From assembly GCF_028583425.1 (NCBI RefSeq), contig NC_072792.1:155192676-155256675 (forward strand): a DNA stretch of 64,000 nt, written 5' to 3'. This stretch comes from Eublepharis macularius. Lineage: Eukaryota; Chordata; Lepidosauria; Squamata; Eublepharidae. This document shows, in pieces, positions 23,401-35,400 of this stretch (positions are counted from its first letter, which is position 1; every line of letters begins with the position of its first letter). Below the pieces are notes generated by a model. It saw only the letters and a list, made by a program, of their open reading frames with translations. It was not told the DNA's origin and made no database searches. The translations under genes were made by a program, and so were the position numbers.

Positions 23401-26400
23401 TAGAAAGTATTTTCAGTGTATACCAGTTCTTTAAAAGAAATCATTAGGACATCTGAATGTAAAAACATGCAGCATTTGGATTTTTGTTAGTTTAAGAATC
23501 CAGCAAGTTGTACCCATATACTTTCCCTTGAGCAGCAATTTTGAAACTATTCCAAATATCTGATGATTTGATGCAGGCCTGCAACTCCCTCATCTGTAGT
23601 TCCCCCAGCTAATACAATGGGTGACTTCTTCTCCCAAGAAGCTATTTATTTTGCAAATCCTGCAATGTGTGATCTAAATCTTCAAATGCAGCTTTTGAGG
23701 CATGGTACACTCATCCCATACTCAGAATCTGTACTCTTGCTGCAGTTCAGCTTTACATGGTCCTCTACTAGTATTACTGGTTTGTTGATCAGCAGTTATT
23801 ATCTGTGCTTATCCATTAGACAGACTAGTGCCACACTCAAGAGTGGCGAACAAAGTCCATGTTATTAATATCCCCACAGTACAGCTGGGGATGAAGGGAG
23901 TGGCTTACCCAAGGCCATCTGCTGAGCTCATAGCAGTACTGAGGTTTGAACCAGCAGAGAACTGATTGGCAGCCCAGCCACTTAACCACTATGCTACAGC
24001 CGCTCTTGTGTTTGACATACTTGATAGCAGTTGCAGCTGCCATCCACCATTTTTGCCTTCTGTGTAGCTGTGGCTTCACTAGACTTTGGTCTTTGCAAGC
24101 GCCTGTAAAACAGAAGCCTGGAAGAGTTTCAGTGGTTGTCAGGGCAACCATTGATTAAGGAAGTACACAGTCACACAGAAAGGAGTGATTTTTGAAGCCT
24201 TGCTCAGAGAAGGTAGGGTAACCGCCTTTGATTTTTAAAGGAGGGGGTATTTTCCACTTTCCCTGTCATTGCTGTCTCTACCTTCCTGGCTTCTAGCGAG
24301 TAAACCATGCAAATAGCAGAGATGTTCTGGAAATAACCTGGCCCGGGATGTTCCAATTCCCTTCATTTTTGGCACTGCAACTTCCATGGTCATCGTGAAG
24401 CTGGTGGCTACTTTTGAGATACCTGGCTTACTAAGTTGCAGAAAAAGTCATTTGGACTTTTAATCACCTTTTAGTTTCCAAACAAGGCAAATGGCTACTC
24501 CAGAAATGAAATCCGAAGAGCAATCAAACCCAGGATGAATCAAACAACCAAGGAAAAACAGTCACCTACAGGAAAAGTGTTTTTGCCATATATCAAAGGA
24601 ATTACTGATCAGATGGGAAAGCTTATGGAAAAGCATAACCTTCAAGCAGTATTCAGACCCACCCGAAAAATACAACAGATGCTACGATCAGCAAAAGACA
24701 GCAGAGACCCCCTCACCTCTGCAGGAGTATACCGTATACCCTGCAGCTGTGGACAAGTTTACATCGGGACCACAAAGCGTAGCATCCAGACAAGAATAAA
24801 AGAACATGAAAGACACTGCAGACTTGGACAGCCTGAAAAATCAGCAGTGGCTGAACATAGCCTAACTCAAACAGGGCACAGTATCTTATTCCAGGACACC
24901 AAAATACTGGACAACACTTCCAACTACTTTGTCAGACTGCACAGGGAAGCCATTGAAATTCACAAGCATAAGCAAAACTTCAACAGGAAAGAAGAAACCT
25001 TAAGAATGAACAGAGCATGGGCTCCAGTTCTGAAAAACACCAGGCCAGCAAAACACTCCACACCCGACAATAGCCCTGCAGAGAAGATTAGCACATCAAG
25101 CACCAATCCATATGCAAAAGAACCTCCTCAGGATACAGTGAAGCCTCCCGCCATTAGCATTCCACACCCTGGGAAACTCTTACAGAATGACTCAGCTCAA
25201 CCCCACCCCTCCTGAGTAGATACAAATGACCTACATCTTTTCCACACTGTGACACTGAGAGATCTCTGTCTTTTGGTGCTACACCTCTGAAGATGCCAGC
25301 CACAGCTGCTGGCGAAACGTCAGGAACTACAATGCCAAGACCACGGCAATACAGCCCGGAAAACCCCCAACAACCATCGTTCTCCGGCCGTGAAAGCCTT
25401 CGACAATACAATGCTTTGCATTATTATGGGATTGGTGGCCTAGTGTAGGGATCCGCAGCATGGTGCCTGGGGGATCCATGACACCTACAGACACCTTTCC
25501 TGGCACCCACCAAGCATTTTTAGAAAGCAGGCGGGAGCCAAGTGGGGCCTTTTGCCCAGCGGGGCTTCTGGTTGGCCAGTGGACATCTGGTTGGCTGTGC
25601 AAATTTTTAAAAATTTGTTTTGGCAGAAGCTGTCACCACAGCACAAGGATCTTCACTGTGTAACTGAAGGTGTATACAAGAAAATATTTTTAAACATGTT
25701 CATTTTGAAAAAGCATCCTGTTAAACAGTTTCTGCCTGAAATTTTGAAGTGTTAGTGTTATAGTTATGCATGTCCTCACTCCCTGACATTTTGTGGTTAG
25801 CTCTGACTCTTGTGCTTGTGCGCACCTTATTATGTCAGAATTCCAAAGGTGCTTCCAGGCTTAAAAAGGTTAGGGACCCCTGGCTTAGTGCAGTTGTGCT
25901 CCGCTAATTAAATCACATCTGATAGAGGTTGTGGTACGTGAGAGTTGGCACTTTTACTTCTGCTTAAGATACTTCGTCTTATTTAACAGACATTTGATTC
26001 CAGCCTTTCAAGATCAAAACTTCCATACTTGTTTTGCTTTCTTTTGTTAATACCCCAGTGGTTGGCAGATGATTTCTGCTTGTCTCAGTGTATTCTGCAG
26101 ACAAGTTGTGTGTTTTCTGTCTGTAACACCTTAAACCAGAATAGCAGAGTGTCAGTTACTGAGGGCAATTGCTGCAGTAAAAGGATTTATATATTGAAAG
26201 AACACAGCAGTGGGGGAACGTGATGCCGATTTGTGTACAAACACATGCACTTGATTTCAAGAGTTCTTCCAGTAAGGCCAAACCATCCAGCATCAGGTTT
26301 TGCCCCCACTGCAGTTGATATTCTTTATACATTTGTTCCTTGTAGGAATGGATGGCAGGCTGTAACTTGCATGCAAAAATATAAATGACTGTGACGCAGG

Positions 26401-29400
26401 AGACCACTGAAGTGACAGATAAAGTTTCTCCATGCCCCAGTTATAAAGAACCAAGCCTGCTGCTCTTTGCATTTTTCCTGCAGGGGGAGGCATGGTGTCA
26501 CGCTAAAGTGTGACAAATGTCGGGAGACTGAAGTGGATTATTGGAAACTGTCTTCTATTTAGATAGTTAACATGGCCCAAAAGATTACGCACTTTATCAT
26601 ATCATTGTAGAGCTTTTTGACAACTACATGCAGCAAGATGCACATGAATTCTTGAACTATCTGCTCAATACAATTGCTGATATTTTGCAAGAAGAGAGAA
26701 AGCAGGAGAAACAAAATGGTCGTCTACCTAATGGCAACATTGACTGTGAAAACAATAACTGCCCCCCAGACCCAACGTGGGTTCATGAAATCTTTCAGGG
26801 AACATTAACCAATGAAACAAGATGTCTGACTTGTGAAACAGTAAGTCTCATGTATACATCACCCTTATTTCACACCATTTTGCTTAAAATAACAATTATG
26901 GTTTATCACTTTTGGCTAAGACACGGGGAAAAACCACAAAACTGCTCATTTTACAGTGTAGCTTAATGGAACTGTTTTGTGGCTATTTATTTGCTTTTCT
27001 CGCATGTTTTTCCAGTTAAAGGCCCAAACAAACAACAGTCATATCTAATTTGTAAGAGGTTCCCACATGTGGATGCTTATAATTGAGAATCGGGTCCACT
27101 TATACGGGGTTAAGGGTTTACTTGGGGGATCCCCCAGGGTTGCAGAAAAACCTTAAACCTGCAAATAATCCCAAGTGGGCAGGACTGGGAAAAACTGCCT
27201 ACACAGCAGCTATTCAAGATTTTCTGCAGTCTTTCCTGAAACTTCACAGAGAAAAAACAGCAAAACTATGAAGGTGCATGGAAGCACCACAGCCCTGTTG
27301 GGAAGTGGGGGGGGGGCAATTTCCCAATAGCATTGAGGCCAGACCAGATAACCTGTATGGGAAAAGGACCATTTTTTAATCAGGAACAATTGACATACTA
27401 TGAATTCACCTGCAAGTGCCCTCCTAGTCACAGCAAGGCTTCTATTCTATTTGTTTTTATTTTGTGCTTTTGTTATTATTTACATATGGGAGGAAACTAT
27501 TATTGGTGCTGTTAGCCTAAACTCAGATTATACAGTTCACATACTGGTTTGCTATCTGTTGCAGAATCCAGCTGATTTCCAAACAACTATTTAAACAAGC
27601 CTTTATTTATACTGTGCAAGACTAGTTGATGCTTTTCTCCCCAGTTAACATATTTCCATTGCAAAACTCAAAAGAAAATCCAGAAAAGTGACTACATTTG
27701 TTCAGTGTGTGTGAGAATAGTGGGAAAGAAACCACTCTCTTCATTTTTGATCCTAGTTGTAAAATAGTATCAGGGAGAAGATTATATTCCATCAATTTCT
27801 TTCCATACCAACAAAACCTGCTTTCAAGATTAATTGCCATGACTATCTTTATAACTAGCACATTTGTGGATTTCTTTGAGATTTTTATTGTACTCTGTGA
27901 AAGGAGAAATGGATAAAAACTCCCCCCCCCTCAATTTGCAGATAAGCAGCAAAGATGAAGATTTTTTAGATCTCTCTGTTGATGTGGAACAAAATACTTC
28001 AATTACTCACTGTTTAAGGTATGGAGGTGACTCTTCTGTGTTTTCATACATGAGTATGCAAGTTCATTTAAGAGATGAAGTAGGTAAAATTGCATGCTTT
28101 GTTAGACCAGTCTAGTTTGATAGTAGCTGTAGCTAACTCTTGCATTCCGCAGACTTGATGCTAACCAAACCTGGTCCATTAAATACCACATTTGTATTTC
28201 CTCTCCTTTAAGACCAATGAATCAATCACTATCTATTGAATTTAAGAATGGAATGTTCTTATTGCTATGCCCATCTAATTTGTTTTGTGATGGGTATAAG
28301 TTTCTTGCGTTTTGATGGATGTCTTTTGTGTTCTAGGGGTTTCAGCAATACAGAAACCCTGTGCAGTGAATATAAATATTATTGTGAAGAATGTCGCAGT
28401 AAACAAGAAGCACATAAAAGGTATCCAAATGTATATAATGAGTGTTTGGCTAGGTTGCTAACAAACTCTTAACAGCTCTGCCTATTTCATGTTATCAGCA
28501 ACAATAAAATATTTCTGTAGTGTAATGAGATTGCTCATTATATGTGGTCCCTGCCTCTTACCCATATAAGTGGGTAAGTGTCTTCTCTTTGTCTCCTTCT
28601 TCCTTGTTATCCCTTCATTTGGAACGTTTTACCTTGACACTGGCTTAGCTATCAATATACTGAATTCTGACCAAATAAAAATCACATACACTAGTGGCCA
28701 AAATTGTGGAAACCTTTTGGAAAAAGTTTATTTTTGAGGTTTGATGGCTCATAACACCACTTTTTTGGAGTAATACCATAAAATTATATATCAATGGAAA
28801 GATAATTTAATCAAGAATGTAATGCAATAACTTTTATGAAGGAAATTTTTTTAGAACAGTAGTTATAAAGAAGAAAATTGAAACACATAGAAAAAATGAG
28901 TTATGCAACAATTCTCACCATGTCAGTTACTTAAAACGCCTTCCCATGGAGTGAACCAAGTTTTTTAGTTCTGCAGCTGTTACAATGTGAAACCACGATT
29001 GAGTTATTGCTTCTATTAATTGCGTTTTATTGCTGGGTTGCTTCTCACTAACCAGTTTCTTTAGTCGGCTCCATAGATTTTCGATGGGGTTAAGATCTGG
29101 GCTATTCCCAGGCCATTCCAACAGTGGAATATTATCTTGAAACCACTTTTTGCACACAGCAGCAACATGACACGGAGCTGAATCTTGTTGAAATATAAAT
29201 GCTTCATTATCTTGGAAAAGATCACGTGTAGAAGGCTTCAGTTTGGGGCATTTATATTGCCATTTATCACGCAAATTCTGCCCACACCTTTTGATGTCAT
29301 ACAACCCCATATCATAACACTAACTGGGTGTTTCACAGTAGGTGTAATGCAATCAGGATGCAAATCTCCGATTCTTCTCACGTATTTTATGACATCACTA

Positions 29401-32400
29401 CCAAACAGGGAGATTTTGGTCTTATCCCTCCAAATAACACTGTCTCATTGTTCCGCTGTCCAGTTAACATGGGTTTTAGCCCAGTTTAATCTTTTCAACC
29501 TTTGTTTGAGAGATAACAATGGGGTTTTTTGTGGAATTCTAGCATTAAGACCAAATTCCTCCAGTCTGCACCGAACAGACATTGAATTGCGCCATTTTGT
29601 TTTGTATACACCCCGATGATTTTCTTCTGTCACCTAGGCTCAGTCTCTCAATTCTTCTATCATCCCTTGCTTGTGTGCACCTTTTCCTGCCTTCACCAGT
29701 CTGGTTTTGTAGTGACTGAGTTGCCTTATACCTCTTCAAAAATTAAGAAATGCTTTATAATTAATAAAAGTTGTTTATTAAAAAAAAAATTAGAAATGCC
29801 ACCTTTGGTTAAGTTTCCAACAATTTTTCTTCTAATTTCTTCATAACTGTGGCCTTGTTCTCTTAATAGTACTATTTTACATTGCTTTCTGGGTGACCAG
29901 TCAATTCTTTGTGCCATTTCTTTAATTTTATTACATTTTACAAGCTCACTAAATGAAAGAACACTAAACCAACCAACCAACTTGATAGCAGTCACACATA
30001 ACACACTGACAAATGACCTCCTCTCAGCTCCAATACATGACATCAATAGCTGAATCCTACTGTGACCTGATTGGCTCATTGCCCAAACAAGATGACACCT
30101 GATTGGCTCTCTAAAGACTCGTGCTGATTGGCTACATCCAAATGAAGGAAAGCTACTTCATATAAACCTAAGCAAGTTGTGCTTCCTTTTCCTGGTTATT
30201 TGGCTATAACATTTGATAGAATACAGATAATTGAACAAAATTTGTTGCATTACATTCTTGATTAAATTATCTTCCCATTGATATATAATTTTATGGTATT
30301 ACTCCCAAATAAAGTGGTGTTATGAGCCATCAAACCTCAAAAATGCACTTTTTCCAAAAGGTTTCCACAATTTTGGCCGCTAGTGTGCCTGAGCAAAGCA
30401 TTTTGGGAAGTAATCAGAACATGGTCTGCTAGTGGGAAAAAATTCTGATCTACCCCAGACAAAAGTGGGACCTCCCTGAAGGACCTCACTTTCTGATTCT
30501 GATTGAATGAACTTTGAATGGGTTCATCAGCTGTCAGTCAGGGTAGTGGCCCCTAATTCTAAGTGTCAGGTTTTTTTGTAGTCCATCAGTCTTCAGCTGG
30601 TCATCTGTGACCCACAGTAAGGTCATTTAGTATTACCATTTTCTTAAGTACTTAAGGAAAAATCAGAGAAGGAGAACAGAGAGCAGGAAATGTGAGGCAA
30701 GGGAAAAGTGAAAAAAAGATGAGGGAGAGGAGAGTTGGGAATGTTAAAATAAATTAAAATTTTGTCTTGCTTTTCAAGTTGAAGTCAAGTGAGTTCTACA
30801 TTTTGTGTCTTTTTCATGCATGTTGCAGCCCTGGTATATTACTACAGTTTCAGTGCCATTTTGTAGTTTGTTCACTGCATGCCCCACCCCCATAGTGAGC
30901 ATGATGATGTCATGGTGGCATGTGCCCAGTCAGAATTTAATCATCTGGTGGCATGATTGAAAGCATGGAAGCCTTTATTGTGACTGGGGTGTGTTTCTTG
31001 GAATGCATCACAGTTGCCCCATAAAACACTGGCACTTTCTTCTGTGCCTCGCTGTCAGTTTTATTGTCTACCAGAGCTGCACTGCAGAACTTTTACTCCA
31101 ATTCAAGACTAGTTGGAGCAAAATGTGAGTGGGGATATGCATCCAAAGGCACATTTCACTGAAAACAACTGCAGATGAACAACATCTGAATCTTTTGTCT
31201 AGATAATTTATTTAAGACAATTTCTATTTTACTTCTCTCCCCAGAGGACCTAAGGTGATATACAGTAAAACAAAAAAGATAAGTTAAAAATAAAGCAGAA
31301 TTAAAAACTTAACTGCATATAGATGTTGTTCATTTGTTACGTTATTTTCAAAGGCTGTGTCCTTCGAAGTGTCTCCCCTCTGCATTCTGCCCTTGCTAAA
31401 CTACTGTGTGAGACTGGATCACAGTGGGGAAAGCATTATTCTTCCCCCTTGGGTACATTGTATCACCCTTCTGTAAAGGGGGTGTATAAAGTTGTCAGAA
31501 AGAATGGGTGCTTTTCAAAGGGGAGGAAAATACTAGCCACGTAATAAACCCACCATTTCAGCTCAGGACTACTTTCAAGTAATAACACACTTGAATTTGG
31601 GAGGGAGTTTATCCTTCAGAAGCACTGTCGCAGGCCCTCAAGCAGCTTTTTAATCATAGTGCATAATAAAGGCGGGGTACAAAATTTGTGAATAAATAAC
31701 GTTTATTAGGTTGTCAGTTTCCAGCAGTCAGTGGTTGTAATGGCTGAGAATTTGTTAATAATGGAGGCTTTGCATAATGTAACAAAACATTCGTGAACGG
31801 TAACTGCGTTTTGTATTAATAGTGTATTGATCTACTTTAATATTTTTTCAGAATGAAAGTGAAAAAACTACCGATGATTCTAGCTCTCCATCTGAAGCGA
31901 TTTAAATACATGGATCAGCTACATCGATACACAAAATTGTCTTACAGGGTAGTGTTTCCCTTAGAGCTTCGACTATTTAATACATCGGGAGATGCAACGA
32001 ATCCTGATAGAATGTATGATCTTGTGGCTGTAGTAGTTCATTGTGGAAGGTAATAAAATCTGTGTTATATATATGGGTAATATGGTACGCTACTGCTGTC
32101 AGCTTATAGAATGGCATACTTTAAAACTCCCTTGATCTCATGAAATATATAGAATTACATGGCACACTGGTATTGGCATTATAACTGAGATGAAGAAATG
32201 CAACTGCATGGCTGTGTAACTATGAGCCAATTCTTAATTTACTTATGTGGTGTAGTTTCTGCTTCTATGAGGTCATTACCACAGCGATGTACGAACGCTG
32301 ACATCATATGGAATGGGCAGTATGGCATAAGATCCAGCAATCCACTGCTAATATAAATCATGTAGGTTGAATAGTATAGGAAACAGCTCTGATATAGTAT

Positions 32401-35400
32401 AGTCATCAATAAATATATGGTAAAAGCGTTCATGTCCTTTTCCCAGCAACATTTATAAAATGAAAGTATGCACTTTGGTGTGTGAGCATACTGTAATTCT
32501 TTTGCTTTAGTAGAGTGGGGGCGGGGGAGTTGGTAGTTGGCACGTTCCAGTAAATTGTTTTGGACGTAAGTAAACTTCTCTCTTTAGCTAGAAAACATAC
32601 ACCTGTGGTTAGATACAAATCTATATAAATTGTATCCTGTATTTCTGGCTCACAGATAGTTTCAGAATTCCTAAAATCATCACTGCAACATATAAAATGT
32701 GTTGCCTAGCAAAGGCTGGTAGTATTCTGTTAGTAAGAGCAGCAAGAAGGCTGGCTGCTGCTTGCATTTTACTTGCATTTCACATTGGCTGCAAGTGTTC
32801 TTCTGGAGCAAATGCCAAGTACGTAAAGGAAATTGTTACATATGTCAATTAATTCTTGCCAGTGAATTAATAGTAATGCCCTGAGACTAGCAGGTGATCA
32901 GGTCATTGTCTTTGAGAGAGCAGATCATTGGAGAAGGGACCCAGAGATCACAGCACTTTACTAATTAAAGAAAATTTTATTTGTAACTCAACAGGATAAT
33001 GCTAAGTTTTGTTGATGAGAGGAAAACAGAAAGTAAATTTACAGGGATCCTCCCCTTCTATAGCCTCTTGGAAGCTTGAGTAGGTCAATTTCCCCATTTC
33101 TTCCCACTCTGTTTTTTCCTTTCCTTTTTCTTTGACTAATAATAATAATTAAAAAAATAACATTTGATTTATATACCGCCCTTCTGGGCAACTTAACACC
33201 CACTCAGAGTAGTTTACAAAGTATGTTATTATCCCCATAACAATCACCCTGTGAGGTGGGTGGAGCTGAGAGAGCTCCGTAGAGCTGTGACTGACCCAAG
33301 GTCACCCAGCTGGCTTCTAGTTGAGGAGTGGGGAATCAAACCCAGTTCTCCAGATTAGAGTCCTGTCGCTCTTAACCACTACACCAAACTGGTTCTAAGC
33401 GATCCATATACAGTGAATATGCTCATAAATTGGGGATGGGGTTTCCTGCACCATTAAGAAGTCCTCCCAAGTATGCAGAAACCCAGCATTTTACGTGAGT
33501 ATGTCACTGTCTTCATGCTAGGTTCTCAACTGTAAAATCTCCTAGTATAGGAAACAAGTTGAGGTGAATGGGAAAGAAGCGGAAAAACTGGAAATTCATC
33601 CCCACCCACCCCAAGATTCAAACTCCTATTCCGTGTATCTGGGAATTCAGTCCGGTTCATCATATATAAACTCCTACAAACTTGACTGCTAAGCTACAGT
33701 GACAATGATATCCATTATGTGTGTTTATACATCTCAGTAGTCACAGGCCAAAGTACTGATGATTAAATATGTTAATAAAAATCTTCGAAGTATTTTGTTC
33801 AAAAATTACTTACTACAAGCCAGTATACTTGTGCACAAGTTTTTCTTGTTTAAGGAAGGCATGAAGGTCCTGTATCTTTCATTAATGCCTTGCTATGACA
33901 TTCGACTCTGTATTGAATATTATCTGGGAAAACTACATTTGTCAATATTTTTGTGAGCTGCTGTGTTTCCCCCCACATCGGTGCTTCCCTCTGCTGTCAT
34001 GTGGATAGCCCAACCTCCCTTGGCCTCAGTTATAGGGAGGGGAGGGGGTTGCGCCACCCAAATCTTCCTCCTAGCTTGCTGCACGTTGACTCTCATGCTC
34101 AGTTCCCATCTCTCTTGACTTCCTTTGTCACACCAGCCTGCTCCTCCTTAGCTTCATTAGGAGTGCCCCTTTTATGACATGGGGCTCCCCCTTCCTTCCT
34201 TGGGCAGCCAGTCCCCCAAGGCACCTTGTTCCCTTCCCCCCCAAACCCCTATTGGGAGGACCCTGTGATAGGGCTGTGACTTGTTGCGTACCCCCCTCAA
34301 GCCCCTCCCCTGGGCCTGCCACCCAATGGGCATCCCACCAGGCCAGCTGTACTTTGCCCTATCGGGGCCCTCTGCTTCCCACCCTCCTTCCCAGCTGCTT
34401 CCGGCCTGATGGCTTCTGAAGGGACTCCTCCCCATCCCACTCACCAGCCCCTGGGGCCAGGAATGCCTGGGAGCTCTGTTGCTGGTGGTTGGGCCCAGCA
34501 GCTGGGTAAGCTGAGGGCATCAGATGTGTTGGTGGCCCTGGCCTTCCTGATGGCAGCATCAGAGACAGCTTTGCTGCTGCTGCTGGCCTCTGCTTGTCCC
34601 GGGCATCCTCCTGCCTCTTCTGGCTCCTCCCCAGTGGCCTCGCTGGTGGTATTGGCGGCCACCACACTGTGGTGGGCCACTGCTGGCTGCCAGGGTCCTG
34701 CCTCGCCCAGCCCCCTCTGCCACTTGTAGCTATTGCGGGGCTCAGAGGACCTGGTGAGTAGGCCTGAGTGGGTTAGGCTGTGGGGGCTGAGGACTCCCTC
34801 AGGTTGTTTCCCAGCCAGGAGGTTGGCCATGAGGGAGAGTCCGAAGCGAGGTACACCAGACAATTTTTATAAAGTCAGCCAGTTTTCTGAGGGTTTTTCA
34901 ATGTATGTATTGCAATGTATATATTGTGTGTCTTTTTGTTTAGTTACTCCTGCAGCTTCATTATTTATATAAAATTTTGAACACATTGATGGGAAGATGA
35001 AGATTTCTTTTTCATATGAGCATATTTTGTCAAAAAAAAGTAATTGGCATCAAAGCGTTTCAGCATTTCCATATGACAAAGACCTGACAGTGAGCATAAA
35101 GTTAATCGTTTCCTTTTTTACAGTGGACCTAACAGAGGACACTACATTGCAATAGTGAAGAGTCATGACTTTTGGTTGCTCTTTGATGATGATATTGTAG
35201 AGGTAAGGATGTCTATAAATCTAGATTTGTTTTGAAATTTAAGTACAAACTATCTTCACTGAATGGTCTTTCTGTTTCTGAAAACAGTAACCTTTGTATT
35301 TTCTTACAGAAAATAGATGCACAAGCTATTGAAGAATTCTACGGGTTGACAACGGATTCCTCTAAAAACTCTGAGTCTGGTTATATCCTCTTCTATCAGT

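Larger units (their letters stand above)
24485..25409 (+). mobile_element. 5'-truncated Penelope-like element
   Basis: It begins inside the coding region (AGGCAAATGGCTACTCC) and continues through the GIY-YIG domain, stop, 3' UTR and the terminal repeat that ends CTTCGACAATAC. It is closely similar to the copies at 56294-60355. No clear target duplication was found at the left end. It lies in USP12 intron 3. Confidence 0.85.

Noticed and set aside
34359..34863. Frames of 102-140 codons in the GC-rich intronic block
   Set aside because: Overlapping open frames on both strands with low-complexity composition and no recognisable domain; best explained by base composition.
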